NCBI GenBank assembly: GCA_008711295.1
Contig: VUYV01000069.1
Location: forward strand, 583,667 to 647,666
Source of the DNA: Anarhynchus alexandrinus
Lineage: Eukaryota > Chordata > Aves > Charadriiformes > Charadriidae
Reading direction: 5' to 3'
Length of the DNA: 64,000 bases
The notes under the pieces were generated by a model, which saw nothing but the letters and a program-made list of their open reading frames with translations, had not been told where the DNA came from and searched no databases. Position 1 is the first letter of the stretch, and each line of letters starts with the position of its first letter. The position numbers and the translations under genes were made by a program. Positions 50,820 through 64,000 of the stretch are shown here, piece after piece.

Positions 50820-53800
50820 AGGATGGACTTCATGACCTCTCAAACACCCTTACTGCCCTATTTTCTGGGTACATTTCTTGTGATTCACATTTTTAATTGG
50901 AGCAAAAGCTATCATCTAATTCTGATTATTTGAATCATTCTTCAGTGAGTTCTGCAAACGAGATTCAGACTCTTTAACAGTGCTAAAATGTATTAGGAAG
51001 TCTTTGCAAAGGTCAAAAAAATCTCTGCACAGCTGATGAGATCACAGATACCGTATAATAACCAATGCTGCTGGAAGGTGGCCCTATCACCCCTTCTTCA
51101 AGCGATACTCTCCAGCTGGGCAGTGTCATTCTCCCTCTAGGCGTTTCTGCAACACCTCTCATGCTTGTCTGACTTCTTAGGTAGTTGCTGAAGCTAAAGA
51201 GAGTGGAAGTCTATTCACTTCCAGCACTCTGGGTTAGATTTCTGCCAGTCTAGTGAGATGAACTTGTTCAGTGATGAACACCTGTGTTGTTGCAAAGGGT
51301 GGAATAGGAGCAAGGGTCTAGGGTTCCACCTTTTGAGTGGAAAAAAGTTGCCTTATTAACTGAACCATCTGAAAGAACCACTGCCTAAGAGAGATACATC
51401 TGAAAGCCTTACCACTACTTGCAGATGAGCTACAATATTATATTAGTACATCTTTATGTCCCTGCACAAGCCTGTGAGAATATCCAGCACATTCAGGGAA
51501 AAGATACCAAAAGGATGTCTGAAAATAACAATCCGGAACCACCTGAAGCAGTCATTGTCAAGTCATCTCACGAAATGGCATCAGAAGAGGGAAAAAAAAG
51601 CCACAATAAAAACTTTTATTCAGTGCACTCTGTATATATTTAATTCAAGAAATGTTCAACTTTTCCATATAAATTTATTTTTTAAAAATGAACTAGCTCT
51701 CAAATGACTTAATTTTGCATGGTAAACAGTACTGCAAGAATGTAGAGACAAATAGGTTTTCCAGCCCATATACAATCCTGTTGTATTACTTAGATCATAA
51801 AAAGAAAAATTTAAAACAAATCAGTGGCTGATCATCCTTGTATCAATCCTGCATGGATCTCCCTTCACCTCACATCTTTCCATGTCACCACCATTTACCT
51901 ACTCAAATGGTCTTGCAGCCTCTATGCACCCTGCTCCTGGTTCTCCCCTCCTCCTTTTTGATAAGGAAATTATGCTTATCTGTAAATATAAAGGTAGCAC
52001 AAAACTTTTCAATATAGCCACCACACAAGTCCACTTCTTGTGTCTTATTTCCAAAAGCCTAATCACTGTCTGTTGTTAGAGAGCATATTTCATTAGTTCA
52101 GCGTCTATTTTCATAATATAATTCTATATAAATTTATTAATTCTATGTATTGCTCTAACTGCACTGACTCTAAATTAGTTATGCGAGGTACAAATTTGGC
52201 ACAAATTTAACAGCATAGCAGACAAATTCTGACTTGATTTTTGAAAGATGGATGACTTGAGCAGAGCTGCTCTGGATATAAGTCACCATAACATTGGTAG
52301 GAAGAAGGGAAGTGACTGATTCATCAAAACCAAATGCAGTTATTGTACATTAAAAATACCCTAAACTAACCACGCACCCTTCCAGCTTAGCTTACAGGTC
52401 TTCATTTAAAAGCACATTTAGGGAAATTATTCATTTAGTTCATGATACTGGAGGGTCTCCTTATCTGTCCTTCACACAGGCTTGCTGCAGAGAAGACGAC
52501 AGTTGAGTAGGGGTGGGGACAATATGGTCACTTGGTCAGTTTGGGATTCGAGGAACAGGAGCCTGAGACGTGGAGAAGACATGTGGTAAGAGCATCCCAG
52601 AGACGAAACTTGGGACACTGTGAAAAGGGGAGGATGCAGGTATTAGGTCTATGGCTATTTTGTCAGAATGACAAAGTGATCTTGGTCTGCTTTGGCATTA
52701 TTGTGATGAAAAGAAATAGATACATCTAGGGAAAGGAGATGGCATAACTAGAAAACTGCTTGGGATACAACTGGGGAGGGAACCAGAGGAACTGAAACAG
52801 AAAAAGGAAGCTTCACGTGGTATAAATGAGGTGCCAGGAAAATACTGTCCAGTGTAGACATCACCATACAGCTATAACCTCTTGGCAGAAATGTGGACAG
52901 TCTTAGGGGATAAGTAAAGGAAATTCTCACCATCTAGGAAAGGGCGAGCAGGGCTCACTTGCACAGGAACATACATGTACAGAGCTCAGCTGATTCCCAA
53001 CTTCTTTCCCACCCAGTAATGTTAAACAATGTTTGAAAACCCCTGTTCTGAACAAATACTCCATGTTTTAATATCTGGCTGATTGTATTAGTTGTTCAGA
53101 AAATTCCTCACTGGCTGCATTTTCTTGGTTTGGCATTATCCCTATTGTGACAACACCTTTTTTGTCAAATTTCTAATTATCTAGACTCTTCATGTCCGAG
53201 TCTCAGCCTGTCTGAGACCTGACACAAGACATATGTACTCCTAATGTTGAGAGCAACATGCCTTCCATTTTTTCACTTTTGATTTTCCCATGTACATTAG
53301 TTTTAATCCTTTTAAATACAGACAATGACCTGCTGGTTTTTTTAATTGTAAAAATCACTATAATAGAGTGACTGACTACCTGGTATTTCTCCCTACCTGA
53401 TCTTGGTAGATCCTACCAGATCTACCATATTAAATCATCTCAAAAGGTGTCTTTTTGACTGATTCTAAAAACCCTCCAATAAGTAAGACTTCATAATTTA
53501 TTTTAGCAAATCTATTTCAATGTCTAACAATGCTTACAATTAGAAGATTTTTCTTTTTAACATCTAAATTTTAGTATCTAAAGATCTTCAACTTTTAGAC
53601 CTTTTTAATGAGCTTTCTGATTTTACTAAAAGTTCTCATGTTAGATCTGAGTTTCATCTTCTGCTATTTTACCAGCCTCTTTGGTCTTTCCTCTTATTAG
53701 TTAAGAAATAACGAAGAAAAAATTGCACCACTCATCTTGCTCTTCATGTGCAATGGAAGTCTTTAAACATAAATATGCAACATAAATAAGCAACTATGCC

Positions 53801-56800
53801 AACCTGTTACTACCATAGACAATATAAAATATTGAACTCAAAACATCAATTTCAGTGGGTTAGAGTGCTGAGAAAAAATTCCTCTGTCGAGAGAGAGCAG
53901 GGTTAGTTTGCTTGTTTCAACACCAGTCATCCAAATCACTTTCAGACAAGTCAATTTATTTCATTATCAGCTAATTCAGTCCTTACATGCATCTAATTAA
54001 TTTTGAAAATCGATTTTTCTCATAGATTAAGGATAATGTCATGAAGTAAATCTGCTTATAATTATGGGAATGGCTGTGTGTGTGAGCACAACCAGAAAGG
54101 GAAATTAAAAATATGTAGTTTATTAAAGACTACTGTGATTTTTTTTTTAGTTCATAGGAGAAAACAGCAGTTCTTGGGCTTATTTTTTCAAATACAGAAA
54201 ATGAGATAAAACCTAATTGTTTATTTTTGTCTTACTCATTCTCAGCTACAGATTGCACATATTGCATATGTTTTTAGGGGTTGTTTTATGTGTGTCAAGT
54301 CACGGAACACAAAATGCTTTTAAAGGCTTTTCTTATAGATAATCTGGGTTTGAAGCACTGCAGTATCTCAAACTTTAATGAGATGACACAGTGGAGATGA
54401 AGTTCAATAAATGAAGTTATGACAAGAATAGTAACTCCTTTCTTCTTTCTTTCTTCTAATAAATTCAAAGTAAGACTCTTGACATTAAGTGAAGGATTTT
54501 TCTCATGTAATTTAAAAACTTGGGGATTTTGTCCAAACTAGTCATATGGGCTTTCTTTAGAGGGGGCAGACAAGCATTTCCAGCAAGTAACTCAGATATC
54601 CCATTCTCTCTTCATCAGCCACAGAGAACGCTGAAACCTTTATCACATACCCAACCTTTAGATGGTTAAAATAAAGCGCGATGAATCTTCCCATAAGGGA
54701 GTCTGGATTTAAGTGACTGTATCTGTGCAACACAACCTGGAGTCTCTTAGCTGAGCCCACTAGCCAAAGCCTACTCCTGGCACTGAACCCAGAACCCAAG
54801 CCTCCTCCTGGAGCTGAACCTTCTGAGGTAGCCGTAGCACCATCACTAGCAACAACAGGAACACTAACAACAATCTCTCTCCCATTTCTTCAAATGTTAA
54901 GATTCAGGAGGGATGGTACAATGATGCACAGCCCACTCCCACTCCTGGATGAGGGACCTATTATTATATACTCAGTCTTGTTTTGCAGCAGCATGTAGAA
55001 ACCTCTGTGGAAGGTCAGGAAGCACATCGTCAGGCAGTACTAAGAAACCAGTCTTTGCCCTAAAGAAATTATTATTCCACTCCAGTGCAGCACCACAAGT
55101 GCAACTGCACTTTCTGCTTCTTACTTGTTCTGCAGGGGTCAGACACCAAAGAACACAGAGAAGGTCAAGCACAAAGAGATACAATTGTTCTAACACCCTC
55201 ACATGTCCAAAGACAACAGTGTACCTGTTTCTTCTTAGCCAAATTTGAACATCCTCTAGTGGGTGTCATAGAAATACGCATTTTTGTCTATGAACCTTAT
55301 GCAGAAATGTATTGAAATAGTCATTTTTATCGATATATATAGGAACATAATTTCCACCATACCAGATAACTCATCAGTTCCTTTCCAAACTTTCCAAACA
55401 TCTTTTTTTTTGATGCAATACCTCAAAGTGTAGGTTTAATCTATGAAGTTCCTGGGGATAAACTGACTGTCTCTTTGGTTATGTGCCTTCACGGGACTGT
55501 AAAGTCTGGAGAGCTTTCCTAAATCCATTTATGAAGAGGAATTTAGTGCTCAGATTAATTATGAAATTAGATATGATAAATGGGTATGTGTGAAGCTGAA
55601 GACAGCTCATGAGTTCAGCAATTTTCTATTTTATAATAGAGCCAAGAAAATGGTAACCCCAGGCAGCTGGTACATCGCGGCAGAAGTAAGGCATCTTACT
55701 CATGTTTTAGTACTTTGTTTTAACAGAGTCAGACTCATCACCACCACCACCAGTTTTTAATGACTCTTTCTAGGTTCAATCATGATCTTCTCTATTTGCG
55801 ATCAGTTCTGCGCTCGGATAGCTTCAGAGAGTTAGGAATTCCCTGGATCGGCACTGACGAGGTGAGGACTGGCCACTGGTGCATTGTTTTCCAGGACACC
55901 AGGTATAAAGGAGCAACTTGCAGCAGAGCAAACCCAGTGCGGTACAGTCCCTCTGACTTTTGTTGCTACTTTAGCACTGGGAATTATAAGGCTGATATGT
56001 ATCACGCAGCAGGGAACACACGATAAGAAGGAAAGAGCTGATGATCTTAATCAGGACTTCTGTACCACATGGCAGATAATTTGGAAAAGGGGAAAAAAGA
56101 CCACTATACTGGTAGACGCAGCTACTAATAATTACACATTACTTCACAGTTAATATTTAACGACCACCCTAATTCAAACATACCTATTTTCTTCTGCTCA
56201 TGGACAGTTGCCACACATACACTGGGAGTTACTTCATATCTGATCTGAGATGTTGTTTTGTAGGGACTCTGAAATGGATCATTCCTGCAATTTATTTAAT
56301 TAACTTATTTGTTCAGACTGCTACCCGTCTTTTCAATACACTCATTCTCACATTTTGCATAATCAATTCTCTGTCTAACTTGAAAATAGAAAAGTAGAAG
56401 AAAACAGAAAACAGTATACAAAATAGTATACTGAAATTTTATTGTTAGTCTTTTATAACGATGTCTCTCAAAGACAGGTCACTAAACCATGTTAGGACAT
56501 GTGCATAATTCTGCCTTCATATGGTTAGTATGAAACAAGGATCGATGTTATAAATTAACATTTACTCTCACTTTCTAATTTGATATACTGATTTCAAGCA
56601 CGTCTTCATTTTCTACATTCTTTACAAGATAAACCTTTTGATGTTGGCTTATAGGAGAGTTATAATCTATATTTCATGCAGAAGCTGTGAAATATTCTTC
56701 ACTCAGGAGTGAAAATAATATTTTAACTTATTCCTTATTTACAAAGTTATTAAGGCTTTATCAATTTTTTTTAAAAAAATATATATTTCAAGCGATTCAT

Positions 56801-56907
56801 CAGAAATGGTGGATCCATAGCTATGTGGCAATTCATTGGGAAAGTAGATTTATTGGGAAGTCAAATGTAAGATCAAGTGACTTCACTTCACTTGATTCAC
56901 ATGCTGT

Positions 56908-57043
56908 GAAGTGTTCAAGGCCAGGCTGGATGGGGCTTTGAGCAACCTGGTCCAGTGGGATGTGTCCCTGCCTATGGCAGGGGGGTGGGAACTAGATGAT
57001 CTTTAAGGTCCCTTCCAACCTAAACCATTCTATGATTCTATGA
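56908..57043 (+). mobile_element. CR1 LINE 3'-end fragment
   Basis: About 135 bp, from gtgttcaaggccaggctgga through gagcaacctggtccagtggg to ccattctatgattctatga, the classic CR1 3' end with its ATTCTATG tail. It lies antisense to CNTN1 and is the least diverged of the tails here. Confidence 0.93.
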
Positions 57044-60000
57044 ATCATGTGCAAGAGATTTTTAATGGATGTCCATTTGTATATTTGCTGTATTTGTTCT
57101 AAAGCATCCTTAATCTCACTAAATCCTTAAATTAAAACACACTAAAAAAGATGACTAATTGAATCTTAATAAGGGAAACAGCTGATTAAACAAAATGGAG
57201 CAAGCGTTCCCTTAACTAGTACTTAGGGGTCCCAGATCCAGCATCATTTAAAAGTTGCTTTACAAGGAACAACTTGCACATGTCAAACAGAATAACATTA
57301 GTGTGTAAAGTACCATATGCAAAAGTAATTAACAGAGGAGATGATGATGGATATTACTGAAATACAGTGAAGGGCTGCCAGTAGAACATGCAGGGCTATA
57401 TATGCCTACAAATCCATATGTTCAGAAACTACAGAGGATGTATCCTAAGACCCTAATCCTGCAAACGCATTCAATTCCATAGTAAAAAAACCCCAAGCTC
57501 TAAGACCAGAAGGCTAAACCTCCAAATATGAGGAGTGCTGAAAAATAAAAGGAGAAAGATTTGAATGCTCTTCAAGACCTACAGATTGCATACGTTAACA
57601 AACGAATTACCATTTTGCTTTAAAAAAGAAAAGGAAAAACAGTATGAATTTTCCTTTCAGAATGTCTGTGCATAAACCAATTCATTTTGAAGATAATTGT
57701 AAGAAGGTTAGCAGTAGTTTTTTGATGGATAAATACCTAATAATTCCACTGTAATGAAAATTTATTTTCAAAGGAAGACGGTAAGTTTTACTAAGGAATG
57801 GCTACAAGAGCTTCTTCTGGAAATATGAAGATCTTTAACTTCCTCTTTAAGGCAGGAAAAATAGTAATACTGATTGCTTAAAGCAAGTAATAATGAGACA
57901 GCATTGATTTAAGTTCATTAAAGGCCTCTCATATTCTTTCAGGAACTTGATCCATCACAAAATTCAAGCACCTAAGTTGAGCCAATTCAACAAGCTTACT
58001 TATGAACGTGATGGTTCAGTACATGTTCAAGTCCTCTGCTGCATAAGAAGCAACTGGATTCTAAAACCACCACAAATTGTAACATGAATATCAATAGCAA
58101 ATCACAGTGAAAAGTTTTCCAAAGGTCAATGTCAGAAAGAAGCTAAAACAGATGGAAAACCTTAAGATTGTGTCACTCTCACTGCACACTGATATAATTT
58201 TATTTTAATTAGCATTTTTATTGTTCTAATGACCATTCTACTTCTCTTTCTGTTCCTGCTTCCTGTATACCTCTCTATTTCCCTGACATTTAGCATTGCC
58301 AAAGGTGGCTGCTCAAGACAGTCATTTGGTATCACTCTCATCAGTATTGATCTAACGGACGTTGTTGTATCCTGTTACATATTTTCACATGAGACAAAGA
58401 TCTGTTGATGCAGTGCATGGCTAGATTAACCTTGAATGCTAACGGATGCTGAACAGAACAGTCATGGACTCATTCATTATCTTAACTAGCACTAAGTCAT
58501 CAGGTGCTGTATCAGCATCACGAGCCTAGAAACCACTTGATATTTAGAAGTAGATCTCGTACTGTTTTCAATATGTCACAGAAATGAGGACCTACTAGTA
58601 TCTGAGAAGCTCATGCTCAGAAACAAGATGGTCTGGGAATGAGTCAAAATATCCCTAACCAGGCTCACAGGAAGGTAAACAAGGCACTTCCAGGTTTCTG
58701 AGCATTATGATCACAAAACACATTTTGATTATTTATTTACAAATGTCAGACACTCTGCAGTAGCATGAAATGGTCTTCTAGGATCCAAGCAGGGACACGG
58801 CAGACAAGGTAAACAGGTATTAAGTATATTTATCTACTTTGTGTTTTAGAAGAAAATTCATATTTCTCTTTAGCAATTGTGAGTAATGCTGTATGTTGTG
58901 TAAAAAGCTTTAAATAATGTAGATCCTGGCCCTCAGTTCGTAACATGTATTTTGGAATCTACTGTTCCAGAGAAAATCCAAGCTATATATAATTTAAGGT
59001 TTGAGGGTTGGATTTTTTTTTGCTTCTCTAATAATCAAGAGGGAAGAGTTGCCCTTGGCAAGCTTATTTGCTGAAGCAGTAATGCGTTCATGTCTGCAAA
59101 ACTCATGACGTAGCATTTTGTGGTCTATAAAGAAGATTCCGTCATCCTGATGGAGAAGACGTACCAGTGTAAGCCAGCAAGACACTAAAGGGATACCGAT
59201 TTCCAGGACTCAGTCAGCACTCAAACAGAAAAAGTGACCACTCAAACAGTCCCACTTCATATTATACAAAAGGGATAATGGGAAGGCTTTGGGAAGGCTG
59301 CCTTGACTTTCCTGGACCAAAAAGAGCAGGAGAATTACTCCTATCTCACATGTGCCAATAAAGTCCTTGAAGAGCCATGTAGTTAATTACGTAGTTTCTC
59401 CTTGACAGCAAGTTTCAAGTATGAAAAGCTCCAACCCTTGGCAGAGCAAATTTCTCCACTTATGCCTAAGAATGACAGGGTACAGTTTGCTTGTCTCAGA
59501 CTGCCAAGAGGAATGTCAGCCGATACCAAGTATAGTACTTTTAAATATACTCACATTTGCCTATCAGATACTTAAATTATTTAGGCCATTTTTCCTTAAA
59601 ACAAAAGTGTTACGTCAAAAGTGACTTAAGAGCCTAACATGTCGATCTCGTGGGAGAGCCAGTGCTCAGCAAATTAGGGCCGAGTGTAGAGGGCAGTAGC
59701 TACTCTGCACAATCTCCCCACGCAAGCCTTCCAAGTGCAGATGAAATACCAGCAATGCACTCGGAAATTCAGCATGTTGTTCAACGGCATCCTCATGTAC
59801 GCATCGAAATTACTGCTCTGCACTGAGAGGCCCTGTGTCTTACTGGCTTTCTCCCTTTACCAGCTTTCACTGAAGCTTGGAGTCCTAGTGATTTTTGAAA
59901 ATAAGGCATAAGGTTCCCTAAAAAGCGGAAGAGCTTTTGACTTTTGTACTCCTGGACTACTCTCCCATTTTACACAACCCAAAATAATCACTCTAGTGGC

Positions 60001-63000
60001 CTTTTGAGGCCTGATATGACCCAAACTCAGGTACTGCCTGGCTCTGCACTATGACATACCACGGCAAAAAGTAGAACTGTTCAATTAGAAATAAAATATT
60101 GGAGGAACACAGACACATTTTTTTTCTATTGATTCTTCTTATAGCCAAATACAATCAAGCATTCATTAAGCACAATAAAATATAGGGCCTTTGAAGCTTT
60201 TAATTAGTCTTTTGGAGGAAGAAACAAAACAAGCCTGATGCTGAAAAAGACTCAATTATTTTGGTGCAAGGTTATTATGTCAAGTGAAGATACACTTCAG
60301 TTCACTGATTTATATGGGATGCACTAGATGAAAGAAAAGTTTAAAATTCAGACTTAGGAATAGGATATGAATTTAATGGGGAGTCAAGGGCAACTTAGAA
60401 GCATGCTGGAGAGAGACCAGATGTCAGAGGAAAGAGGAGAAGAGTCAAATATTACCAGTAATAGGCATGAAATAACTTTTTTGGCAGTGGACTGACAATC
60501 ATCTCAATGTTCCCTGAGGAGTGATTTGCTGCTCTCATTGCCTTGCACTGCTAAAAGTGTGCTCTGAAAAGCAACCCTTATTATAACTGTCTGTTCTATC
60601 AGTAAGTGAAAGACCAAATTACTTATGGCTTTTTCATCAGTTTATATCCACAAGACTACATTTCAAGCACTAATTTACCTGGAAAATAAATATTGCTCCT
60701 TTCTCATTGCAGAAGCCAAAACTTCTGACGCACTGATATGTGTAATATTTGCTTCCCTGCAGTCAAGTAAGTGCACATTCCCCACTGATGGGTAACGGCC
60801 ACTCATTGTAACAATTCTCAGCTTTTGCCTTTGGTTACCACAAAACAGAACTGGATAAAAATCAGGGGGTTTATTCCAAGGCAAACTCCAAATTTCTAAA
60901 AAAATATGTATTTCAGTTCGAGAAAAAAAATCTTTTTAAATTTCTTGCAGCAGGAAAAAGATCAAATTGACAATGGGTAAAAATCCTTAGCTTATACAGT
61001 GTCAAAATACCTGTCACCCCTTCAAGCCAAATTCTGAACATCTCAAGTCAGTGTAGCTTCAGGTTTTCAGCTTCCTAGCTCCTTGTTTCCAAAATACTTC
61101 TAGCTGGTAAGTCTGAAAGCTCTCAATGCTCAATCAAATGCATGAATTCTAAACACTTTCAAGGTTTTTTGACTGATATCATTGAACTTGGGACAGACCA
61201 GATGGTAAGACATCTCAAAGGACATTGACCCTGGAAGCTATCAGTTTCCTGGTTGCAGACCAGTTAATATAGTAGGCCTGTTCAGGAGCCATGTTTTGCA
61301 AAAACCTTGACTGGTGGCCCCAGAGTCATGGACCGGTTTGCCTGAAGGCAATTTACATGGTAGAACCACCTAGAACTGTGGGTCCAGCACCACAGAGGCA
61401 GGGTGAGCCAAATATACTTCCAAAGAAATCCCATGCTTTGTTAAAAAGTGCTAAAGCAACTTTTTAAATATTCTGCTTTAAACATCTGCTCCCAGCTAAC
61501 TTGTCTCTTCACTCTGGTGCTTGGTGTGTCTTGTTATTGAAATGAAAACTCCTGATCTTTACTCAAACACCATCCCCGATTCCCACATTCTCCATTACTG
61601 TTGACGTTGCCACCATTCCCTTTGATAGTATTGTGTGTGGAACAACACCTCCTAGAACTTGACCTGATCATTCTAATTGTGCACTTTCTTCCTCTACAGT
61701 ATCTATTTCTCACTATTTTACCATACTGTGGACACTCCTAAGCAACCCCTTATATTTCATTTTGGTTACTGCAGCTATGTATTTTCTAGTTACCATGACA
61801 TTTTCATTGCCAAGAAATATATTGAAAAGGAAAATTTGCTAAGACTAACTGCCAACAGCTCTAGCACTCATTTGAAATGAGAAACCCTCCAGCAAGATTC
61901 AAGTGCTGGGGCAGGGTAAAGACTGCAACATCAGATTTATTTAACCCAGATGGGAGCCATAAACCCTAGATGACAGAAGGAGACTTTCTTTCAACTCAAA
62001 TGCATATTTAATTATTTATGCAAAGTAGAGCAGGTCAAAGAGCAGAGAGTGTGTGTGCTACTCAGCCTTGCAATAATACACCAGAAATAATAAACTCCAT
62101 CTGATTGTGTAAGACTACGAATCTTCCACCTTGAAGGATGGTGCCATATCTTCACAGATAGTGGTAGGTCTTATCTTTGGATTTTGATGAAAAACACAAG
62201 CAAGTCCTGGATTTGTTCTATACCAGAAGATAAGTTAGGATGTTTCTCTGAACTGGGAATGGCACTATTAGAACCTGGTCCCATTCAAAACCCTTCACAC
62301 CAATGCATCCTATTCTTCTTACAGGAATCATAGGCTAACATAGCCAATTACAGCCAAGCAAAAGATCAAATGAACATTGCTATGACTATATCAACGCATA
62401 CTCAAACTGAATGCAATATCATCATACCCATCTTTGTTCTTCCTATGTCACTTAATCATGACCATCATAGCACACAACCTTCCCATGTCATTCTAAGGCA
62501 CCTGCCAGCAGCTGCATTCTGGTGCCAAGACTTCTGGCTTCTGGGCACAACTGCAATGTGCATAACACACAAGTAATCATCTGCCATTGCCTGTCAAGAA
62601 ATTACCTGAACATTTGTTCTAAGTGATTGACTCAACTTTTTTTATCGACCAATGTCCAGCACTTGCTTGGCTACTGCAGCTGATGATTTTGTTTGACGTC
62701 ACCATGTCCAGAGTGAAAACACACGTGTAACAGTACTGATGGTAACTGACAGCCTCTTTTTTCAGGAGGAGGCCAGTATTAAATTAAAGGGATGAATTTT
62801 AATTTTTAATTTTGGTGACAACAGCAACCCTCATATATTAACAAAGAAAATGCCCTTGACTAATAATAATAATAAACACATTGTAAGCATGAGATCACAA
62901 CATTTTAAAGGTCTTTTTTTTAATTAAGTGTCAGTATATCCTCCAGAAAACTCAGATATGGAGTAAAGAACAGAGTTCAAACCCTTCATAGAATAAAATA

Positions 63001-64000
63001 ATGTTCTCACTAAACCAAAAAGCACTCCTGTGAGCTATGGAGTAATTTCTTAAAGGCAATAAGCTTAACATCACAATATTAAGATTTTTGTACAGGTTTT
63101 TGTACTTAATAATATAACAATATGGTCTCATGGTAGAGAAATTGAGGTGATGCCTGAAATGGTAGGCCAGATTAAGCAAGACTATGAACAGTTCATTTCA
63201 TTTAGGGACTCATTAATTACATAAAGAACCCAGAGAAACACAAGAATGTTTTAAGAAATGCAGTAGAACTAGCCTTATGAGTAACTTTCCCCTCAAAGTA
63301 GGGAAGGATCTAAAGCCTACCTTGAAATTAACTGAATCGTTAGTACACAACAGTTGAACTTCTCAAATCTCAGTCAATATTTCACTTATGCACAATTAAA
63401 TTATTCCACTTTTTACATGCTCAGGTCTCAGTTCATGCAGTTTGTACATAAGCAAAATGTTTTCTTTCTTGAGAAGAGCTGTGCTTATGCTGGCAACCCA
63501 ATTCATCATAGCAACTAAAAACCACCATTCATTTAAATTGTTATGGATGTCTGAAACAGGCTTTACTAATCTCAAAGTTGTTCAGAACAGTTGGAATAGG
63601 AACTCGATTTTAATCCTGAATTTTAACTTTCCAAAGAGCTCCTTCCATCTCTTAGAACTGAAAAAAAAATTCAGTTGCAAATACCTCTGTAATTTCAGAT
63701 GTTAGAAATATGACTCTTGAATGTTTTAATATTTATGGCCCCATCTCTATTTATGAAATGTTTTACCATTTGTAATTTAAAATGGAAGTCAGTATATGCA
63801 GCATTTCCCCGCCGTATTATGAAAACTACCACTGTATTGTGCTGGTAGGATTTTATGAATTTTATGAATTTTACATGGTGTCTATGTTACAGAATATTGT
63901 GTTTGGTGTCTCTTCTTGTGGGTATATTTCTGTTCTTCTAACGCATCATCTGTTGGTCATCTGTGCACAAATATATGGTTGATACATTTTTTATAATCTA

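Larger units (their letters stand above)
46838..64000 (-). other. CNTN1: CNTN1 upstream intron(s), partial
   Basis: More than 17 kb upstream of W1. I searched the minus strand for a signal-peptide exon starting ATGAA(A/G) and for the short exon expected before W1, and found neither, so they probably lie beyond 64000. The region holds a CR1 (49460-50819), a CR1 tail (56908-57043), a 22-bp tandem duplication (47155-47198) and slightly CpG-richer patches near 55640-56030 and 59640-59830. Untranslated 5' exons cannot be excluded. Confidence 0.75.

Noticed and set aside
54760..54885. A 41-codon minus-strand frame starting with ATG and a signal-peptide-like leucine-rich run (MGERLLLVFLLLLVMVL).
   Set aside because: The leucines come from a CAA/CAG-rich stretch on the plus strand. 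The peptide does not resemble the contactin signal sequence, and no donor in the needed phase 1 follows.
55760..56026. 88-codon plus-strand frame as a gene.
   Set aside because: No family resemblance and no splice or start context; this length is expected by chance in 64 kb.
1..64000. Bacterial-style content such as operons, CRISPR arrays, phage or toxin systems.
   Set aside because: The window is spliced vertebrate DNA with CR1 LINEs. No spaced identical repeats, clustered ORFs or prokaryotic motifs are present.

Overview
The window is vertebrate, and almost certainly avian, nuclear DNA. It is AT-rich and intron-dominated, and it carries several CR1 LINE copies, including the typical avian CR1 3' tail with ATTCTATG-type repeats. 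I cannot name the species from sequence alone.

The only protein-coding gene I can support is contactin-1 (CNTN1; F11/F3 contactin in the older chicken and mouse literature), on the minus strand. Fifteen internal coding exons are resolved, here called W1 to W15 in transcription order from high to low coordinates: 46708-46837 (W1), 43925-44097, 39391-39486, 38136-38342, 36772-36868, 36438-36619, 35103-35227, 33011-33128, 31167-31317, 30544-30671, 27739-27914, 15639-15759, 10155-10313, 6521-6670 and 2903-2973 (W15). Together they make 2,084 bp of open frame (about 695 codons) with no stop, frameshift or broken GT/AG site. They encode all six Ig domains (two exons each), the first fibronectin III domain (two exons) and the start of the second. 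Every domain boundary falls in a phase-1 intron. The signal-peptide exon(s) should lie above position 64000. The rest of FN2, FN3, FN4 and the GPI-anchor signal should lie below position 1.

Layout by region: 64000-46838 is upstream intron, holding a 1.36-kb degenerate CR1 and a second CR1 tail. 46837-27739 is the exon-dense part encoding Ig1 to the first half of Ig6. 27738-15760 is one 12-kb intron with an old CR1, a candidate solo LTR and a GC-rich block of unknown origin. 15759-1 encodes the second half of Ig6, FN1 and the start of FN2, in widely spaced exons separated by introns with a CR1, a short minisatellite and a 180-bp direct duplication that contains the window's only ambiguous base.

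The product is a GPI-anchored neuronal cell-adhesion protein. No tRNA, rRNA, CRISPR, operon or other multi-gene system is visible, and I found no convincing undescribed system. The observations most worth checking are the N-associated duplication (probably an assembly join), the intronic GC-rich block next to an unusually CpG-rich exon, the candidate LTR, and an intron-retention frame after Ig2 that would add a hydrophobic segment.
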